Shown: one piece after another, positions 26,691-35,049 of the stretch
How positions within the stretch are numbered: position 1 is the first letter of the stretch
Layout: each line of letters begins with the position of its first letter
Assembly: GCF_050611725.1 (NCBI RefSeq)
Contig: NZ_JBODJB010000001.1
Span: 434,001-498,000, forward strand
Source of the DNA: Ferruginibacter sp050611725
Lineage (GTDB): Bacteria > Bacteroidota > Bacteroidia > Chitinophagales > Chitinophagaceae
Reading direction: 5' to 3'
Length of the DNA stretch: 64,000 bases
The notes under the pieces: generated by a model
Databases searched by the model: none
Seen by the model: the letters and a program-made list of their open reading frames with translations, nothing else
Told to the model about the DNA's origin: nothing
Made by a program: the position numbers and the translations under genes

Positions 26691-27437
26691 ATGATCAAAA
26701 GGTTTTATGGATTTGCAATTTTATTATTTGCTTTAATAGTTTCAACCGGAAACATTAGCTACGGACAAACTACAAAAAAGGTTGTAAAAAAAACAGCTCC
26801 TGTAAAAAGAGGGGCAACAAAAAAGGTAACAGTAAAGAAAGTGGTACCCGGCATTAGAGTAAAGATAACTACTGATTCGGGAATTATTATAGTACGATTA
26901 TATGACAGCACTCCTTTGCACAGAGATAATTTTGTAAAACTTGTAAAGGAAGGTTTTTATGACAGTACGCTATTTCACAGAGTTATTAAAGAATTCATGA
27001 TACAGGGTGGTGATCCGTTGAGCAAAAATGCACAGCCTGGTCAGCCATTGGGTATGGGTGGCAGCGATATGATGAGAATCCCTGCTGAGTTCAAACCTTA
27101 TCTTATTCACAAAAGAGGTGCGTTGGCAGCAGCAAGAGATGAGAACCCGGAAAAAGCCAGTAGTGCCTGTCAGTTTTATCTTGTACAGGGCAAGAAATAC
27201 AACGATGTCGATCTTACTAATATAGAAAATTATATCGGTGCTAAATATACTCCTGCTCAGAGGAAGATATACAAAACAGTTGGTGGTGTTCCATTTCTCG
27301 ATAGAAATTATACTGTTTTCGGTGAAGTAGAAAGTGGCTTGAAAGTAATAGACAAAATTGTTGCAGCGGCAAAAGATCCGGGAGACAGACCGCTTGTTGA
27401 TATTAGAATGAAAATGGAAATTGTTGAAGCCAAATAA
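26691..27437 (+). CDS. Exported cyclophilin-type peptidyl-prolyl isomerase
   Basis: 248 residues. A signal peptide (MIKRFYGFAILLFALIVSTGNISYGQ) precedes a Lys-rich linker (KKVVKKTAPVKRGATKKVTVKK, about residues 28-52) and a cyclophilin domain with YDSTPLHRDNFVKLVKEGFYDSTLFHRVIKEFMIQGGDP, GALAAARDENPEKASSACQFYLV and NYTVFGEVESGLKVIDKI. It likely assists folding of periplasmic or outer-membrane proteins. The basic linker is unusual. It precedes gcvH, which has its own promoter. Confidence 0.93.
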   Translation: MIKRFYGFAILLFALIVSTGNISYGQTTKKVVKKTAPVKRGATKKVTVKKVVPGIRVKITTDSGIIIVRLYDSTPLHRDNFVKLVKEGFYDSTLFHRVIKEFMIQGGDPLSKNAQPGQPLGMGGSDMMRIPAEFKPYLIHKRGALAAARDENPEKASSACQFYLVQGKKYNDVDLTNIENYIGAKYTPAQRKIYKTVGGVPFLDRNYTVFGEVESGLKVIDKIVAAAKDPGDRPLVDIRMKMEIVEAK

Positions 27438-27445
27438 TGTTGAGT

Positions 27446-27478
27446 TTTGGGCTTTGTTGCTTAAAACATCTACTTTTG
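27446..27478 (+). promoter_or_regulatory. Promoter of gcvH
   Basis: TTTG (27446-27449), 21 bp, TACTTTTG (27471-27478), 40 bp before the gcvH ATG. Confidence 0.72.
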
Positions 27479-27518
27479 CAGTCGGCAAAAAAATATTAAA
27501 AATATACAATAGATAATA

Positions 27519-27896
27519 ATGAACATACCTTCAAATCTTAAATATACTAAAGACCACGAATGGATCTCTCTTGACGGAAATATTGCTACTATCGGCATTA
27601 CAGATTTTGCTCAAAGTGAGTTGGGTGATATTGTTTTTGTAGACATTGCTACAGTTGGTAAAAAATTAACCGCAGAAGAAATTTTCGGGACGGTTGAAGC
27701 AGTAAAGACAGTAAGTGACCTTTTTTTACCTGTTGCCGGCACTATTACCGAGTTCAATGCTGCATTAGAAGCTAATCCTGAATTAGTGAACACCGATCCT
27801 TACGGTGAGGGATGGATGATAAAAATGACCGTCGATAATGCAGCAGACGTTGATGCTTTATTAAGCAGTGAGGCATACGCTTCTTTAGTAGGTTAA
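27519..27896 (+). CDS. gcvH: Glycine cleavage system H protein
   Basis: 125 residues, standard length. It starts NIPSNLKYTKDHEWI and contains the lipoylation site in GTVEAVKTVSDLF (the Lys of EAVK). GcvH carries the aminomethyl group between the P, T and L proteins and in some bacteria also takes part in lipoate transfer. The other gcv genes are not in the window. The VanZ-like gene follows after 27 bp. Confidence 0.97.
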   Translation: MNIPSNLKYTKDHEWISLDGNIATIGITDFAQSELGDIVFVDIATVGKKLTAEEIFGTVEAVKTVSDLFLPVAGTITEFNAALEANPELVNTDPYGEGWMIKMTVDNAADVDALLSSEAYASLVG

Positions 27897-27923
27897 TATT
27901 GTGTTGAATATATTTATCATAAG

Positions 27924-28307
27924 ATGAACAATATTTCCTTTAAAAAATTTATACCAGGCATTGCCTGGTTTTTTCTTGTGTTGATATTAATATGTACTCC
28001 CGGACAAGACCTCCCCGAAGTAGATACCTGGCTTCAGCAACTGTTCATAGATAAAATAATACATCTTATGTTATTTGGCATACTGGCCTACCTATTTATG
28101 TATCCTTTTAAAAAATCTACACTCAATAAAAAAGAAAAATTACAATATTTTTTACGCATAGCCATTGCAGTTTCTATCTGGGGAATAACCACAGAGTTTA
28201 TCCAGAAATTTTACATCCCCAACCGCAGTTTCGACCTTTATGACTGGATAGCCGATAGTGTTGGTGCATTAATACCCTCTATTATTTTTAGAAAAAAAGT
28301 TCAATAA
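27924..28307 (+). CDS. VanZ-like small membrane protein
   Basis: 127 residues with about four membrane segments. The VanZ-like pattern is present: PGQDLPEVDTWLQQLFIDKIIHLMLFGILAYLF and the end PNRSFDLYDWIADSVGALIPSIIF. The biochemical role of the family is unclear, although the founding member affects teicoplanin resistance. It probably shares the gcvH transcript; such a gcvH-VanZ pair is, as I recall, common in this phylum. Confidence 0.85.
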   Translation: MNNISFKKFIPGIAWFFLVLILICTPGQDLPEVDTWLQQLFIDKIIHLMLFGILAYLFMYPFKKSTLNKKEKLQYFLRIAIAVSIWGITTEFIQKFYIPNRSFDLYDWIADSVGALIPSIIFRKKVQ

Positions 28308-28313
28308 ATATTT

Positions 28314-28457
28314 TTATTCATTAACTTCATGCCAAGAGTGGTAAAATAAATTTTCTACTATTTTATCTTTCTTTTTATCAACCTTCTCTTTTAGAATTAC
28401 CGCTATTTTTTGTACATCAACATTTTCTCCTAAAAGCGGAGAGCACACCTTATTCAA
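28314..28457 (-). CDS. Possible small ORF or gene remnant
   Basis: A short minus-strand frame in the 196-bp gap encodes about 47 residues from a TTG (NKVCSPLLGENVDVQ...), ending KDKIVENLFYHSWHEVNE. The composition looks gene-like (charged helix, then an aromatic end), but there is no ATG, no Shine-Dalgarno site and I recognise no family. It could be the C-terminal stump of a decayed gene or chance. Confidence 0.25.
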   Translation of the reverse strand: MNKVCSPLLGENVDVQKIAVILKEKVDKKKDKIVENLFYHSWHEVNE

Positions 28458-28503
28458 ATGTGATACCGTTTAAATTAATTTTTTAATTAAAAACACATTT
28501 GAC

Positions 28504-30225
28504 ATGACTAAAAAACTTTTACAATACAGACATGTTTTGTTTGTAACGATCTTTCTTTGCATTACAACTATTGCAAGAACACAAACTGTATCAATTACAG
28601 GACCACAGCCTGTAAACATTGGTTGCGAAAATTATTATACCGCAACAGTTAGTGATGTTCCGTCTGATTGGACCATTGTTGATTACAAATGGCAGGCTAC
28701 ATATGTAGGCACTAATGGAGGATACATAAAATACGCCTCTGCTATTAACAATGGAGTACCAGTGTATACAACTGTTACCGCCGGCAATGGCCTTGAATTT
28801 ACAGCAAAAACAAAAGAATTTTGGGTGAATTGGGATAATACTTTTGCACCGAGTTGTGCGGTACAGGTAATGTTCAAAATTAGATATACAACACCAACCA
28901 CTCAGCCAGCGATTAATGAAACTAACCCTTTTTATCTCTCAGGTGGTCCAAGCAGCCCAATTTTTATTTGTTTAAAAGGAATTTCGAGCAATCTCGCTTT
29001 TACCGGCCCGACATCAGTGCAAAAGTGCTGCACTTCGAATGTTACTTATTCAGTTACTAATTATGGCGATGCTACAAGTTTTGATAATTGGACCTACCCG
29101 ACGGGATGGACATTGATATCCCAATCCGGTAATTCAATCACCTTGAGACCCGACGCTTCAACCGGCGGTAATGTTACCTGCAGAGTTGGCATCAATACAT
29201 CATGTCCGCCTATATATAAAGTAGCCACCATTACTGTAACAAGGAATGACGCGATTGTTACTACCGTTGCGGCACAATTCCCTTTAAACAGAATTTGTCC
29301 TAATTCAAACTACTCGTTTTCCATTAACCCGGTTTGCGGCGCCACGGATTATACCTGGCAATTCCCTGCTGGATTTTCTATTACCGGTTATACCAATAAT
29401 AAAACTACTGCTAATGTTACAACGGGCCCAACCATTAGTTCAGGCAATATAAATATTGCCGCAGTTTTCAATGGGTGTAGTAATGCTACGCTAAGTGTTC
29501 CGATTGTTGCCATTACCGGTAGCCCTGCGCAGGTACCAACATTTAATACAGATGCACCTAATTATCATTGTGGAGCCTGGTATGTTTGCAGAAATGGGAC
29601 TAATGTTCCGTTTGTGGGAAGTAGTATTGCCATTGATGTACAGACCCTTACTTATACAATATCTTCAGGCTGGTATTTTAAAAATGCCAATAACCAAAAA
29701 GTAAATATGCTTACATTAAATTATAACCAGCTACCACCTAATATTTATAGTGATGAATGTAAAACAACAGGTAATTATAGTGTAAAAGCCAATAATTGTC
29801 TGGGTAGTTCAGCTGCTACTGTGGTGTGGTTTAGCAGGGAATCTGATTGCTGGTGTTATGGCTGGCAAAATTATCCTTACACTTGGGGCAGCAATAAACC
29901 TTGCCGCACGCCTGCGACCGGATGCAGCACATTATGCTCAACACCTCCTCCGGTTTACCGTCCGATAGCAATAGAAAATATCAATACGCTTGAAAATAAA
30001 ATATTTCCCAACCCTGTATCATCGGTTATTAATATAGAAACTAAAGAACAGGGTATAAAAACCATCAGAGTGGTGGCTTTAAACGGTAAAGTTTTATATA
30101 CTAGCAGCACAAAGCAACAGCGTATAAAAATTGCTACTGCTAAATGGCAGAATGGAATTTATTTTGTCGAAGTTTTCAGCAACAAAAAATCCATTATCAA
30201 AGAAAAAATTGTATTAAAAAAATAA
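28504..30225 (+). CDS. Secreted PKD/Ig-like protein with type IX secretion sorting domain
   Basis: 573 residues. A signal peptide ends near residue 26 (ITTIARTQ). Several Ig/PKD-like beta domains follow (GPQPVNIGCENYYTATVSD, GPTSVQKCCTSNVTYSV, CPNSNYSFSINPVCGATDYTWQFPAGFSITGY). The last 80 residues are a T9SS type A sorting domain: ENKIFPNPVSSVINIET, VVALNGKVLYTSS, WQNGIYFVEVFSNKKSIIKEKIVLKK. Cysteine pairs are frequent, as in disulfide-linked surface proteins. It is probably a cell-surface or released protein. An outer-membrane barrel gene starts eight bases after it. Confidence 0.87.
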   Translation: MTKKLLQYRHVLFVTIFLCITTIARTQTVSITGPQPVNIGCENYYTATVSDVPSDWTIVDYKWQATYVGTNGGYIKYASAINNGVPVYTTVTAGNGLEFTAKTKEFWVNWDNTFAPSCAVQVMFKIRYTTPTTQPAINETNPFYLSGGPSSPIFICLKGISSNLAFTGPTSVQKCCTSNVTYSVTNYGDATSFDNWTYPTGWTLISQSGNSITLRPDASTGGNVTCRVGINTSCPPIYKVATITVTRNDAIVTTVAAQFPLNRICPNSNYSFSINPVCGATDYTWQFPAGFSITGYTNNKTTANVTTGPTISSGNINIAAVFNGCSNATLSVPIVAITGSPAQVPTFNTDAPNYHCGAWYVCRNGTNVPFVGSSIAIDVQTLTYTISSGWYFKNANNQKVNMLTLNYNQLPPNIYSDECKTTGNYSVKANNCLGSSAATVVWFSRESDCWCYGWQNYPYTWGSNKPCRTPATGCSTLCSTPPPVYRPIAIENINTLENKIFPNPVSSVINIETKEQGIKTIRVVALNGKVLYTSSTKQQRIKIATAKWQNGIYFVEVFSNKKSIIKEKIVLKK

Positions 30226-30233
30226 TCTTTTGT

Positions 30234-31064
30234 ATGATCATTTTAAAAAAAGCAGTCATTATAATTATTTGCTTAACCAATACCATGTTCGCTCTTTCGC
30301 AGCGAACGTGGTATGTTGGTTTGCATATTAACCCCGGAACATATCAATTATATAATAAAAATGACTGGAATGCAGATTCTACTTTAATTTATCCGGTAAC
30401 AGGAAAACTGAATACAATAACTATAGGAGCTACTACCACTTACATTTGGAATAAGCACTTTGGCATTAATAGTGGATTACTATATAACTATTGTAAACAA
30501 GAATTCTTTGTTAAACGACATTGGGCTGACCCGGACCCATTGGTATACTACAATATTACAGACGAATTTAATTATTTGAAATTACCCATCAATTTTCAAT
30601 ACTCAACAAACAATAATGCTAAACATCAATTTATAGGGTCGGTTGGCCTACTAACCTCTTTTCTGATTGATTATCGTGAACATTTTTTACAAAAATCAAC
30701 AGGATTCTACTCTGAATATGAATGGCATAATAAAACAGGTACAGCTATTTCTGTTAACAATAGCAAGGCCTATTATGATAAATTTATTTATAATCGTCTA
30801 TTATTAGGAATAAATTCCACAGTGTCATATTGTTTAAAGTTTACTGATGGATGGAAATTAAAAATTGGAATTATTGGAGAATACGATTTTACAAATGCTG
30901 AAAACAGAAAAGCAAAGCGTATTGATAATAACGCATTGTTTTGGTCAACTACCGGCATTAAGAGATATGGATATACAATTGTAGGGGGGGAAAGACCCAA
31001 AACACACAATAGATCATTAGGAATCTTTATTAATGCTAGCATTCCTATTAGCATTAGAGAATAA
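30234..31064 (+). CDS. Outer-membrane beta-barrel protein
   Basis: 276 residues from the ATG at 30234 (MIILKKAVIIIICLTNTMFALSQ, a signal peptide); longer readings overlap the upstream gene. The mature protein has alternating amphipathic strands with aromatic ends (WYVGLHINPGTYQLY, FGINSGLLYNY, YLKLPINFQYS, WKLKIGIIGEYDF, LGIFINASIPISI), as in porin-family small barrels of Bacteroidota. It follows the T9SS cargo gene after eight bases and may be tied to its surface attachment; this is inferred from position. A run of seven G lies at 30984-30990. Confidence 0.8.
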   Translation: MIILKKAVIIIICLTNTMFALSQRTWYVGLHINPGTYQLYNKNDWNADSTLIYPVTGKLNTITIGATTTYIWNKHFGINSGLLYNYCKQEFFVKRHWADPDPLVYYNITDEFNYLKLPINFQYSTNNNAKHQFIGSVGLLTSFLIDYREHFLQKSTGFYSEYEWHNKTGTAISVNNSKAYYDKFIYNRLLLGINSTVSYCLKFTDGWKLKIGIIGEYDFTNAENRKAKRIDNNALFWSTTGIKRYGYTIVGGERPKTHNRSLGIFINASIPISIRE

Positions 31065-31094
31065 ACCCATTTTAAAGGAAAAACAACCGCAATA

Positions 31095-31124
31095 TTGCCA
31101 CTTACAGCCCTTTTTGTATATTTG
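31095..31124 (+). promoter_or_regulatory. Promoter of the DUF4290 gene
   Basis: TTG (31095-31097), 19 bp, TATATTTG (31117-31124): a full consensus match. Confidence 0.75.
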
Positions 31125-31147
31125 CTTATATGATAGACACAGAGAAT

Positions 31148-31885
31148 ATGGAGTACAATACAACCAGAAATCATTTAACAATGAGAGAATATGGCAGACA
31201 TATTCAAAAAATGGTAGAGTATTTATTGTCATTAGAAGACAAAGAGAAACGCCAAAAAAACGCATATGCCCTTATTGAATTAATGGGCTTTTTAAATCCA
31301 CACTTAAAAAACGTAGAAGATTTTCGTCATAAATTATGGGATCATCTTTTTTTAATAAGCGATTTTAAATTGGATGTTGAAAGTCCTTACCCGATTCCAA
31401 CCAGAGAAACGCTTAAGGCTAAACCTGAAAGGTTGGCTTACCCTAAAAAATATCCTAAGTTCAACCATTTAGGAAAAAATATTGAAGTAGTTATTGATAA
31501 AGCATTGAAAGAAGAGAATCCTGAAAAACGTCAGGGGTTTGCAAATTCTATTGCTTATTACATGAAGCTGACTTACAGCAACTGGCATAAAGAGTTGGTG
31601 CATGACGATAATATTCAATCAGAGCTACAAAGCATCACTGATGGCGAATTGGAATTCAATAACCGTCCGTTTGTAAAACACCGTACAGATAACAGACCTA
31701 CTGATGATTACGGAAGTGGTGGCGGAAGAAGAGATAACAACCGTCGCAACTTTGGCCAACGCAATAACAATGGCGGTGGCGGTGGAAGAAGAGACGGTGG
31801 TGGCGGAAGAAGCAACAATAATAGCGGCGGACGTGGTAATGATAACAGAAATAACAATAACCGTAATTTTAAAAAACGATATTAA
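31148..31885 (+). CDS. DUF4290 protein with RGG-like disordered tail
   Basis: 245 residues from ATG 31148 (MEYNTTRNHLTMREYGRHIQ, the usual family start). An ATG at 31130 would lie only five bases after the -7 element. Residues 1-185 are the DUF4290 domain (YALIELMGFLNPHLKNVEDFRHKLWDHLF, NSIAYYMKLTYSNWHKE); its function is unknown. The last 55 residues are almost only Gly, Asn, Arg and Asp (SGGGRRDNNRRNFGQRNNN and similar), like RGG tails of RNA-binding proteins. It is the first gene upstream of murA but is separated from it by a terminator. Confidence 0.9.
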   Translation: MEYNTTRNHLTMREYGRHIQKMVEYLLSLEDKEKRQKNAYALIELMGFLNPHLKNVEDFRHKLWDHLFLISDFKLDVESPYPIPTRETLKAKPERLAYPKKYPKFNHLGKNIEVVIDKALKEENPEKRQGFANSIAYYMKLTYSNWHKELVHDDNIQSELQSITDGELEFNNRPFVKHRTDNRPTDDYGSGGGRRDNNRRNFGQRNNNGGGGGRRDGGGGRSNNNSGGRGNDNRNNNNRNFKKRY

Positions 31886-31891
31886 TCAATA

Positions 31892-32012
31892 ACACGAATT
31901 AAATTCACGAATTGCACGAATTAAAGCCTGATGAACATTATTCATCAGGCTTTAATTTTATTTATTTGCACATCTTCTTAAAATTCGTGTAATTCGTGTT
32001 TTAAATTCGTGT
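31892..32012. repeat. Long inverted repeat enclosing a terminator
   Basis: Arms at 31892-31922 and 31982-32012 (31 bp each) match as reverse complements at 27 of 31 positions. They are built from ACACGAATT/CACGAATT units and enclose the terminator at 31921-31957. Confidence 0.88.
31921..31957 (+). terminator. Terminator downstream of the DUF4290 gene
   Basis: Stem TTAAAGCCTGATGAA / TTCATCAGGCTTTAA with a seven-base loop, followed by a T-rich stretch. Confidence 0.88.
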
Positions 32013-32027
32013 AATAAAAACATAACG

Positions 32028-33332
32028 ATGAGCTCATTTGAAGTAAGAGGCGGTAAAAAACTTTCCGGAGAAATAACTCCACAAGGCGCAAAAAACGAAG
32101 CATTGCAAATTATTTCAGCAGTATTATTAACTCCTGAAAAAGTTACTATAAAAAATATTCCCGATATCATAGATGTAAATCTTTTGATAGAATTATTGGG
32201 AGAGATGAGGGTAAAGATCGATCGTGTAAGCAGAGACGTTTGTGTGTTTCAGGCAGATGATGTAGATGTAGATTTTTTACACAGTAAAGAATACCATAAA
32301 AAAAGTGGTCGACTACGTGGCTCTGTAATGCTTGCCGGACCTATGTTAGCTCGTTTTAAAGAAGCATACATACCTAAACCCGGCGGCGATAAAATTGGCA
32401 GAAGAAGATTAGACACACACATCATTGGTTTTGAAAAACTCGGTGTAACCTTTCATTACGAAAGCGAAGAAGGTTTTTTTCAACTAAATGCTAAAGAAAT
32501 GAAAGGCTGCACTATGCAGTTGGATGAACCCAGTGTTACAGGTACTGCCAATATTTTGATGGCAGCTGTAATGGCAAAAGGCAAAACAATTATTTACAAC
32601 GCAGCATGCGAACCATACCTGCAGCAATTGTGCAAGATGTTGAATCGCATGGGTGCAAAAATTTCCGGCGTCGGAAGTAATATGCTCACCATTGAAGGAG
32701 TAGATCGCTTGGGTGGCACAGAGCATAGCATGTTACCGGATATGATTGAAGTAGGTAGCTTCATCGGACTTGCAGCTATGACACAAAGTGAGATCACCAT
32801 TAAAAATGCAGGTATCGAACATTTGGGAATCATTCCTGAAAGGTTTCAGCAACTCGGTATTAAAATGGAATTCAGAGGCGATGATATTTATATCCCATCG
32901 CAGGAATTATATGAGATAGATAAATACATGGATGGCGGTGTATTAACCATGTACGATCATCCATGGCCGGGCTTCACTCCCGATTTGTTAAGCATTGTTT
33001 TAGTAACGGCCATACAAGCTAAAGGCAGCGTATTAATTCATCAAAAAATGTTTGAGAGTCGTTTGTTCTTTGTAGATAAATTGATCGATATGGGGGCACA
33101 AGTTATCCTTTGCGATCCACACCGTGCTGTGGTTATCGGCCTTGAAAGAGAAAAACAATTAAGAGGCATTACGATGAGCAGTCCGGATATACGTGCCGGC
33201 GTAGCGTTGCTCATTGCAGCATTAAGTGCACAAGGCAAAAGTGTTATTCAAAATATTGAACAGATAGACAGAGGTTATCAAAATATTGATGCTCGTTTAC
33301 AAGCCTTGGGTGCAGATATAAAACGTATTTAA
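32028..33332 (+). CDS. murA: UDP-N-acetylglucosamine 1-carboxyvinyltransferase
   Basis: 434 residues. It starts with SFEVRGGKKLSGEITPQGAKNEALQIISAVLL (the KN catalytic region) and carries GRRRLDTHIIGFEKLG, VTGTANILMAA, GVDRLGGTEHSMLPDMIEVGSFI, and the C-terminal SSPDIRAGVALLIAAL and IDRGYQNIDARLQALGADI. MurA transfers enolpyruvate from PEP to UDP-GlcNAc, the first committed step of peptidoglycan synthesis. The loop that usually holds the fosfomycin-target Cys reads KPGGDKIGRR, with Asp where E. coli has Cys115, suggesting natural fosfomycin resistance; this rests on my alignment by eye. Confidence 0.97.
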   Translation: MSSFEVRGGKKLSGEITPQGAKNEALQIISAVLLTPEKVTIKNIPDIIDVNLLIELLGEMRVKIDRVSRDVCVFQADDVDVDFLHSKEYHKKSGRLRGSVMLAGPMLARFKEAYIPKPGGDKIGRRRLDTHIIGFEKLGVTFHYESEEGFFQLNAKEMKGCTMQLDEPSVTGTANILMAAVMAKGKTIIYNAACEPYLQQLCKMLNRMGAKISGVGSNMLTIEGVDRLGGTEHSMLPDMIEVGSFIGLAAMTQSEITIKNAGIEHLGIIPERFQQLGIKMEFRGDDIYIPSQELYEIDKYMDGGVLTMYDHPWPGFTPDLLSIVLVTAIQAKGSVLIHQKMFESRLFFVDKLIDMGAQVILCDPHRAVVIGLEREKQLRGITMSSPDIRAGVALLIAALSAQGKSVIQNIEQIDRGYQNIDARLQALGADIKRI

Positions 33333-33353
33333 TACTTAGCTGAAATAAATTCG

Positions 33354-33755
33354 ATGAAAATTACAGCATTGATGATTAGCGTAATGCTTACTCTTGGTTC
33401 ATGTACATTATCTCCTGATTCTAAAATTGTAGGAGTATGGGAATCATCTCAGGATATAGCAGGTGATGCAGCTCGTTTCTATTTCAATAAGGACAAAAGA
33501 ACAGGCCATTTTTGGATATTGAATAATAAAAAATTAGTAGAAGTAATAAATTTTAATTACAAATTTTCTAAAGATTATAAGAATATGGAGATGAATTTTG
33601 TAAGTTCAAATCCTCGTCCATTTTCAGCCATGACAGCGTCAGATTTTTTTCATAGATATGATGTATCAATTTACAAATTAACTAACGATAGTTTAAAAAT
33701 TTCATTAAAAATCTCTGGCATATCCAACAACTATGACCTTAAGAAAATTAAATAA
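33354..33755 (+). CDS. Small lipoprotein, unknown function
   Basis: 133 residues. Lipoprotein signal MKITALMISVMLTLGSC (lipidated Cys17), then KIVGVWESSQDIAGDAARFYFNKDKRTGHFWI, which resembles the start of lipocalin-like domains (GxW). I do not recognise a named family. It starts 21 bp after murA on the same strand. Confidence 0.7.
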   Translation: MKITALMISVMLTLGSCTLSPDSKIVGVWESSQDIAGDAARFYFNKDKRTGHFWILNNKKLVEVINFNYKFSKDYKNMEMNFVSSNPRPFSAMTASDFFHRYDVSIYKLTNDSLKISLKISGISNNYDLKKIK

Positions 33756-33823
33756 TTTTTACCGCTCATCGGCTAACAGATATAATTCGTTTTCAAAACA
33801 AAAGCAATTGGAATCAAAAAAAT

Positions 33824-34429
33824 ATGATCGAAAATATCTTCACTCAACATATCATTCTTGAAAACGAAAGAGTACTCCTTCGTCCTTTAGAATTAAGCGA
33901 TGCAGAACATTTCATTCCGTTTGTAATTGCAGAACCTACTCTCTGGAGATATTCCCGTGAAGCTCCATACGATGTTGCTTCTATGGAACAATATGTAGTA
34001 AATGCAATACAAAACAGGATCGATCAAAAAGAATACCCATTCATTGTTTTTGACAAGCAAACAAACCGTTATGCAGGCAGCACAAGATTTTATGATATAC
34101 AACAACATCCGAACATCAGAACCACTCAATTAGGGTATACCTGGTATGGAAAAGATTTCCAACAAACCGGCTTGAACAGACATTGCAAATTCCTCATCTT
34201 TCAATTTGCATTTGAACAATGGGAACTTGAAAGAGTTGAATTAAGAGCAGACGTAAGAAATGAAAAATCCATCGCCGCCATGAAAGCCATTGGTTGTGTA
34301 ACCGAAGGTATTATTCGTAAACATTTACAAAATAATGAAGGAGGCAGAAGAGATAGCGTTATATGCAGTGTCTTAAAAGAAGAATGGTTTGGCAGTGTAA
34401 AAGAAATGTTACGGCAAAAAGCATATTGA
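33824..34429 (+). CDS. GNAT-family N-acetyltransferase (RimJ/RimL-like)
   Basis: 201 residues. The pattern is of the RimJ/RimL branch: ERVLLRPLELSDAEHFIPFV, RYAGSTRFYDIQ, TQLGYTWYGKDFQQTGLNRHCKFLIFQFAFEQWELERVELRADVRNEKSIAAMKAIG and TEGIIRKHL. Members acetylate N-termini or small molecules with acetyl-CoA; the substrate is not predictable. It is 21 bp upstream of gmk. Confidence 0.88.
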   Translation: MIENIFTQHIILENERVLLRPLELSDAEHFIPFVIAEPTLWRYSREAPYDVASMEQYVVNAIQNRIDQKEYPFIVFDKQTNRYAGSTRFYDIQQHPNIRTTQLGYTWYGKDFQQTGLNRHCKFLIFQFAFEQWELERVELRADVRNEKSIAAMKAIGCVTEGIIRKHLQNNEGGRRDSVICSVLKEEWFGSVKEMLRQKAY

Positions 34430-34450
34430 TTTTTTTTCTTTTCTTTGCAC

Positions 34451-35023
34451 ATGGCATTAGCAAACAAGATCATCATAATAACAGCACCATCCGGTGCCGG
34501 CAAGACTTCCATCACCAGACATTTAATGAAAACCTTTCCGCAGCTGGCATTTTCTGTTTCAGCGGCTACAAGAGCAGCTAGAGGAGCTGAAAAAGATGGA
34601 GTGGATTACCATTTCATGAGTGAAGAAAAATTCAATGAAAAAATACAGAACAACGAATTTGTAGAATGGGAAATGGTATATCAGGGTAAATATTACGGTA
34701 CACTTAGGAGTGAATTAGAAAAGATATGGGCAGAAAATAAAATACCGGTTTTAGACATTGATGTAAAAGGAGCCATTCATATTAAAAGACAATACCCAGA
34801 TTCGGCATTAACTATTTTTATTGACCCACCTTCGGTAGAAGAATTAAGAAATCGATTGGAAAGCAGGGGCACAGAAAATGCCGTAGCAATAGATGCAAGG
34901 GTAAACAAGGCCACATATGAGATCTCTTTCAAAAATCATTTCGACAAAACAATCGTAAATGATCAACTGCAAAGAGCCTGTGCAGAAGCCGAAACAATAG
35001 TAAAAGAGTTCATTTCTCTATAA
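34451..35023 (+). CDS. gmk: Guanylate kinase
   Basis: 190 residues from the ATG at 34451; a TTG at 34445 is possible but unneeded. P-loop APSGAGKTSI, then FSVSAATRAARGAEKDGVDYHFMSEEKF, EWEMVYQGKYYGTL, LDIDVKGAIHIKRQYPDSALTIFIDPPS. It phosphorylates GMP to GDP with ATP. The ATG lies only three bases after a TTTCTTTG that resembles the -7 element. Confidence 0.97.
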   Translation: MALANKIIIITAPSGAGKTSITRHLMKTFPQLAFSVSAATRAARGAEKDGVDYHFMSEEKFNEKIQNNEFVEWEMVYQGKYYGTLRSELEKIWAENKIPVLDIDVKGAIHIKRQYPDSALTIFIDPPSVEELRNRLESRGTENAVAIDARVNKATYEISFKNHFDKTIVNDQLQRACAEAETIVKEFISL

Positions 35024-35049
35024 TTTACTACATTCGTACTAACAGTTTT

